The notes below the pieces were generated by a model, which was not told the DNA's origin, made no database searches, and saw nothing but the letters and a program-made list of their open reading frames with translations. Shown piece by piece: positions 25,248 through 28,420 of a DNA stretch of 28,420 nt. This stretch comes from CAZGRP01 sp964527995. Lineage in GTDB: Bacteria; Zhuqueibacterota; Zhuqueibacteria; Oceanimicrobiales; CAZGRP01. The DNA is taken from the NCBI GenBank assembly GCA_964527995.1, contig CAZGRP010000055.1, forward strand, positions 1 through 28,420, written 5' to 3'. Position numbers and translations under genes: made by a program. Position 1 is the stretch's first letter, and each line of letters starts with the position of its first letter.

Positions 25248-26435
25248 TTGAGACCGATTCACTATTTCTCGACGGTGGTCGCCACATCGATACTGCTGAT
25301 GTCGCAGGCGGCCCCTGCGCAGAGCCCCTCCCTCCCGGGCGGGCGAGGGCTTGTCCATCTGTCGTCAGCGTGGACGCTCGATCAAGGCGTCGCCACGCTT
25401 CAGGCCTATTCTTCCACCTACTTCAAGAGCGACCGCGTCCCGGGTCCAGGAGGTCAGCCGATCGGAGTCACTTTCTGGGACATCCAGGGGGCGGTGTCGC
25501 TCCATTTCGCCAGCGGTCGGCATTTCGAATGGGCAGCTACCGAGATCGTCTACCAGGACAATCACCGCGGCGGCAAGGGGTACAATTTGCCCGATGATCT
25601 TTTCCTGAAGCTCAAGGTCGGCTCCCTGGGCAGCACCTCCAGTCCGTTCCGGTTCGGCTTCCTGCTCGAGAGCCGAATCCCGGTGGCACCAAAGCACAAC
25701 ATTGTTCTCGAGCCCTACTCTTCCGGCCGAGTCGAAGGTGGCATCACGGGACTAGTAACCTATTCACCCGACCTGCTGATCCCGGAAAAGGCCTTCAACC
25801 TTCATTTGAACCTTGGCTACTGGTTCCATAACGACGCCGGCCTGCGCATCAACGGACAGCCGGTGCTCGGACCCAGCCGTCACGTCAGCTACGGCCTCGG
25901 ATTCGCCGTTCCCACGCAGCAGTTCGACTTCAGTCTGGAGCTTACCGGCCGAGCCTTCATCGAACGTCCACCCGAGGGCACCTTCACCCGCGACGACTTC
26001 ATGTTCCTGACGCCGGGAATTTCGTATCGGCCTTCGAGGCAGCTTGCCTTCCAGTTTGGAGTCGACCTGCGCCTCACCTCGGTGCAGCAGGCCAGCGCCG
26101 CCGCTGTGAAGTTGCCGTCGCCAAATTTTCCGCAATACCCGCCGTGGCGGCTTCGCCTCGGGATGAAGTTCCACTTTGGTAGAACCTCGCCATCCCTGCC
26201 CACGGAAACAGAGCTGGCCAAGGCGCAAGATCAACAGCAGCAGAAAACCGCCCTGGAGAAGCTGACCGAGGAACGAACCCGCACTCAGCAGGCGATCAAA
26301 GAACTGGAGCGAATTCGGGCGCAACGCGAACAACTGCAGGCCGTGCTGGCGCGACTGCGCAAGCTGCTCGACTATGGCAGCGGCGTGACCAACGAAAAGG
26401 AAGGCAAGTCGAAGGTGACGCAGAAGAACCCGTGA
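25248..26435 (+). CDS. outer-membrane beta-barrel-like protein with C-terminal coiled coil
   Basis: A 395-residue exported protein. The signal peptide is about 1-24 (ATSILLMSQAAPAQS, cleavage after AQA/APAQ). The central part (about 30-310) consists of alternating amphipathic strands with aromatic ends, for example FRFGFLLESRIPV, LHLNLGYWFHND and LRLGMKFHFG, as in outer-membrane barrels. A charged, Gln/Glu-rich coiled-coil segment (about 320-385) follows, which is unusual because barrels normally end with a Phe-terminated strand. The start codon is TTG, with GGGGTGA 3 nt upstream; it fits the signal peptide. The gene lies behind a sigma-54 promoter and converges on the next gene at a shared terminator. 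The family is not recognised; transport or porin-like function is only a possibility. Confidence 0.8.
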   Translation: MRPIHYFSTVVATSILLMSQAAPAQSPSLPGGRGLVHLSSAWTLDQGVATLQAYSSTYFKSDRVPGPGGQPIGVTFWDIQGAVSLHFASGRHFEWAATEIVYQDNHRGGKGYNLPDDLFLKLKVGSLGSTSSPFRFGFLLESRIPVAPKHNIVLEPYSSGRVEGGITGLVTYSPDLLIPEKAFNLHLNLGYWFHNDAGLRINGQPVLGPSRHVSYGLGFAVPTQQFDFSLELTGRAFIERPPEGTFTRDDFMFLTPGISYRPSRQLAFQFGVDLRLTSVQQASAAAVKLPSPNFPQYPPWRLRLGMKFHFGRTSPSLPTETELAKAQDQQQQKTALEKLTEERTRTQQAIKELERIRAQREQLQAVLARLRKLLDYGSGVTNEKEGKSKVTQKNP

Positions 26436-26453
26436 TCAGGGTCCAGAAAAAGC

Positions 26454-26485
26454 AAAAGGCGACGCTGGCGGCGTCGCCTTTCTTA
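26454..26485. terminator. bidirectional rho-independent terminator
   Basis: AAAGGCGACGC-TGGCG-GCGTCGCCTTT forms a perfect stem of about 11 bp with A-tract on one side and T-rich TTTCTT on the other. It stands 19 nt after the beta-barrel gene stop and 15 nt after the convergent CarboxypepD_reg-like gene stop, so it can serve both. Confidence 0.85.
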
Positions 26486-26499
26486 TGCAGATATGAGAA

Positions 26500-27588
26500 T
26501 CAATCCGCGGACACCCTCTTTCGTACCCTCAGCAGCCAGCCGGCGACCGGGACGAGAACCACGGCCCACAGCCACTGCCAGTTTTCGCCGACGAAGGCCG
26601 ACGCTCTTTGGCCCAACGTCACTTCCACGGCGATGGTTTTGTCGAAGGTTCGGATGGCCCGGCGGCTCGTAGCGTCACCCACCTGCAGGAGCGCCGTCAA
26701 GGTGAGATGCAGATTGTGGCGGCCGGGCTGAGTCGGTGTGATCTCCCACTTCCATTCCGTCGGCTCCAGCGAGCTCACCGCCTGCTCCTCGGGGGTGATC
26801 GAGGTGATCTCAAACCCGGGCCCGGTCAGACGCGCTTCCATGCGGCTGGCAACCCGAACGCGATCCCCTTGCTTGACCCCTTCCGCCTGGATCATCTGAC
26901 TGAGTTGATCAACCGATTTGTTGATGTCCAGCAGGAGCTGGATGGTCGCAGTCCCTTTGAGGTTGAGGGAAACCGGGGCGTTGAACGCAACGCTGGCCTG
27001 CGCCAGACTGCTGAGGATGCTGTCGACCAGAGCCAGTGAATGCGCTGTCGGATCCGGCACGGCAACATCTCCAGAAGGCCTCTCGATGGGTATCGGCGGC
27101 TTGTCGGGAACCGGCTCAGAAGATGGCAGCTCTGCGGGGACCGGAGCCTCGGTGGGGACGGGTTGGGTCCGTTCCGGCTGGCGGGGAATCGGCCGCGGGC
27201 GCCGCTGGGCCCGTTTGGGAGGTCGGTTCGCTTTCGGAGGTTTTGGGCGTTCGACCTTCTGCCGACGAGCAGGTACGGCCTTGCCAAGCTTGAAATTCAC
27301 CACCATCGTCGGTTGGTTTGCGGCGACCGTGCGGGTCAAAACCGCGAATCCCGAAAAACGGACTTCGATTTCAAGTTTCTTCGGGGCGGACGGCAGCGCC
27401 AGGCGATAGCTGCCTCCGGCGTCAGTGGTGGCGCGGAAGGTGGTCCCCTTGACCGACACCACAGCGCCCGGAAGCGGCCGGCCTGAGGAATCAGTGACCC
27501 TGCCGGTGATGATCACCTCACCGCGCGCCAACAGCGGCAATCCCAACACCAGCACCCAGGCCATCAGCAATTGCGGCATCCTGCGCAT
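26500..27588 (-). CDS. exported CarboxypepD_reg-like protein with Pro-rich linker and C-terminal membrane anchor
   Basis: This protein has 362 residues. Signal peptide 1-22 (LLMAWVLVLGLPLLARG). A carboxypeptidase-regulatory-like beta-sandwich follows (about 24-105: GRVTDSSGRPLPGAVVSVKG, TDAGGSYRLALP). Next is a Pro/Arg-rich linker (about 106-190), then a C-terminal domain (about 195-330) with Ig-like strands such as WKWEITPTQPGRHNLHLTL, and finally a membrane segment near the end (WLWAVVLVPVAGWLL) with a basic cytoplasmic tail. ATG at 27588 is chosen for its GAAGGAGA 6 nt upstream and the immediate signal peptide; the longer frame to 27981 lacks support. It is probably periplasmic, anchored in the inner membrane. 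Its role is unknown, perhaps structural or sensory. Confidence 0.8.
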   Translation of the reverse strand: MRRMPQLLMAWVLVLGLPLLARGEVIITGRVTDSSGRPLPGAVVSVKGTTFRATTDAGGSYRLALPSAPKKLEIEVRFSGFAVLTRTVAANQPTMVVNFKLGKAVPARRQKVERPKPPKANRPPKRAQRRPRPIPRQPERTQPVPTEAPVPAELPSSEPVPDKPPIPIERPSGDVAVPDPTAHSLALVDSILSSLAQASVAFNAPVSLNLKGTATIQLLLDINKSVDQLSQMIQAEGVKQGDRVRVASRMEARLTGPGFEITSITPEEQAVSSLEPTEWKWEITPTQPGRHNLHLTLTALLQVGDATSRRAIRTFDKTIAVEVTLGQRASAFVGENWQWLWAVVLVPVAGWLLRVRKRVSAD

Positions 27589-27731
27589 GACACTCTCCTT
27601 CTGTTGTTGGGAACTTCTCGTCGTGCTGCTCCCGGCCCCGCGCTGCCGAACCGTCTGTTGCAGCGACTTGCTCGCGGGGGCGGGCGCAAAAAGGTCGGCT
27701 CCGTCGCGCATGTTCTGGCAGGCGAGAAACG

Positions 27732-27762
27732 CAAAAAAGCTCCTCAGACCTGACGGGAGCTT
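27732..27762 (-). terminator. terminator-like hairpin in the leader of the CarboxypepD_reg-like gene
   Basis: On the minus strand AAAGCTCC...GGAGCTTT (8 bp, with an inner TCA/TGA helix and GGTC tetraloop) is followed by TTTTTTGCG. It is 144 nt before the start codon and about 90 nt after the predicted transcription start. It would therefore end either a small RNA or a prematurely terminated leader of this gene. Confidence 0.65.
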
Positions 27763-27828
27763 TGGCGATGCGAATGAGGTCCCCTGTGTTTGGTCCAGTC
27801 CTGGAAATCTCTTTGGCGGGTATACCTG

Positions 27829-27857
27829 ATCATACCAAAGGTTTGGGTGAAAGTCAA
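27829..27857 (-). promoter_or_regulatory. sigma-70 promoter for the CarboxypepD_reg-like gene or a small RNA
   Basis: On the minus strand TTGACT (27857-27852), 17 nt, TATGAT (27834-27829). Transcription should begin near 27822, giving a leader of about 234 nt interrupted by the terminator hairpin. Confidence 0.7.
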
Positions 27858-27974
27858 GAGAAACTTCGGGGGCGCGCTGCGGCGGCGCCTGCCCCGAGGA
27901 GAGCGCCGGGCCGATAGGATAATCGTTGCCTTTCATGTCGGATGCGGCGTTTTCGACGGGATTGGGGTTTTCCC

Positions 27975-28003
27975 TTGACAAACTGTACCCGGCGGTTTAT
28001 ATT
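27975..28003 (+). promoter_or_regulatory. sigma-70 promoter upstream of the integrase relic
   Basis: TTGACA (27975-27980), 17 nt, TATATT (27998-28003) on the plus strand. It points right toward the integrase relic at 28132. It is divergent from, and about 117 bp away from, the leftward promoter at 27829-27857. The pairing is reminiscent of an integron, where the integrase and cassette promoters lie close together. Confidence 0.7.
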
Positions 28004-28032
28004 GCTGTCAACATCCCTCTGCCATTCCCGGT

Positions 28033-28056
28033 GGTGCCAGATCTTGGTCTGGTGCC
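28033..28056. other. imperfect palindrome upstream of the integrase relic
   Basis: CCAGA-TCTTGG-TCTGG (28037-28052), extended by GG/CC ends after a 2-bp mismatch. It lies about 30-50 bp after the expected start of the rightward promoter. No GTTRRRY core could be recognised within it, so it is not called an attachment site. The rest of 27589-28131 beyond the promoters and terminator shows no gene. Confidence 0.4.
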
Positions 28057-28131
28057 CTTTAGATAGATAATCGAAGGACTCTCAACGAGGGGGTCACGAA
28101 CCCGCCTCCGCTTGTTACCCGACCGCGCAAG

Positions 28132-28420
28132 ATGGCTCCCTCCGGCCAGGGGTATACCCGCATGCCACACATATTCTCCTCACCCAGCACCGCCCGCCAG
28201 TCCAGGCTTCTGGACCAGGTGCGGGCTGCCATTCACACGAAGTATTATAGCAGGAGCACCGAGAAGGGGCTCGACGCGACCTTCGGCTCGGTCTTCCTAC
28301 CGTGCGTTCTCGAAAAGAAATACCCAAACCGGCGGGGTGCCACACGCCGTGCCATTCGTCTGCCGTCTGCGACACACTCGCTTGAAGACCGCTACGACAT
28401 GCGAACCGTTCACGAGTTAC
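28132..28420 (+). pseudogene. internally deleted integron integrase (IntI) relic, cut by window edge
   Basis: From ATG at 28132 a frame stays open for 96 codons to the edge. It stitches together three pieces of an IntI tyrosine recombinase. Residues 25-46 (SRLLDQVRAAIHTKYYSRST) match the integrase N-terminus 'LLDQVR..IR.KHYS.RTE'. Residues 51-66 (FGSVFLPCVLEKKYPN) match the IntI-specific 'VFLPDALxRKYPNA' patch. Residues 79-96 (ATHSLEDRYDMRTVHEL) match 'FATHLLEDGYDIRTVQEL' before the catalytic Tyr. Roughly 140 core residues between the first two pieces and about 50 between the last two are missing, including the catalytic Arg and Lys region. It cannot be an active recombinase. Another tyrosine recombinase is possible, but the central patch is specific to IntI. 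Confidence 0.7.

Noticed and set aside
27732..27822. Class-I c-di-GMP (GEMM) riboswitch in the leader at the right end
   Set aside because: Only loose resemblance (an AAAGC and CACAGGG word); the tetraloop-receptor layout and conserved junction bases are absent.
28115..28375. 86-codon minus-strand frame opposite the integrase relic
   Set aside because: The plus-strand frame matches integron integrase in three ordered blocks; the minus frame has no recognisable similarity.

Overview
The window (GC roughly 60%) comes from a Gram-negative bacterial chromosome. Evidence is an outer-membrane beta-barrel protein, a lipoprotein with a lipobox, AGGAGG-type ribosome binding sites, several near-consensus sigma-70 promoters and one strong sigma-54 promoter. 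The gene mix (eukaryote-type GlnS, GH57/DUF3536, a bacterial release-factor-like baeRF protein, a GH38 mannosidase with its own ABC permeases) would fit Acidobacteriota or another deep-branching Gram-negative phylum. No rRNA or other decisive marker is present, so this is a guess.

Layout. 1-4630 (minus): cysteine-desulfurase-like protein, glutaminyl-tRNA synthetase, aldehyde dehydrogenase and a gene cut by the left edge. 4684-4832: a small inverted-repeat element. 4854-6623 (minus): a DUF885 lipoprotein. 6927-13459 (plus): a consensus promoter and a sugar-use operon of a cytoplasmic GH38 alpha-mannosidase, two MalF/MalG-type permeases and a binding protein, with no ATPase. 13434-14949 (minus): trpS and a DUF309 gene. 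15086-17742 (minus): a Zn-ribbon protein, a baeRF/Vms1-like protein, an 88-residue protein and a 2x[4Fe-4S] ferredoxin. 17848-20837 (minus): pyk-eno, lower glycolysis, behind a perfect sigma-70 promoter and a 247-nt leader. 20906-24742 (minus): tandem universal stress protein, a frameshifted small gene and a GH57/DUF3536 glycosidase. 25058-26435 (plus): a beta-barrel/coiled-coil protein with a sigma-54 promoter and two enhancer-like sites. 26500-27588 (minus): an exported CarboxypepD_reg-like protein behind a sigma-70 promoter and an attenuator-like leader. 27975-28420 (plus): a consensus promoter and a deletion-riddled integron integrase relic running off the right edge.

Most of the window is ordinary housekeeping and carbohydrate metabolism. 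The points most worth following are: (1) a periplasmic insert in the MalF-like permease that reads like a phage Baseplate_J beta-domain; (2) the sigma-54 promoter with two enhancer-type dyads exactly 21 bp apart; (3) the integron integrase relic next to two back-to-back promoters; (4) the one-base frameshift in the usp-GH57 operon; and (5) the GGWSQ loop in the baeRF protein. I saw no CRISPR array, tRNA, rRNA or intact mobile element.
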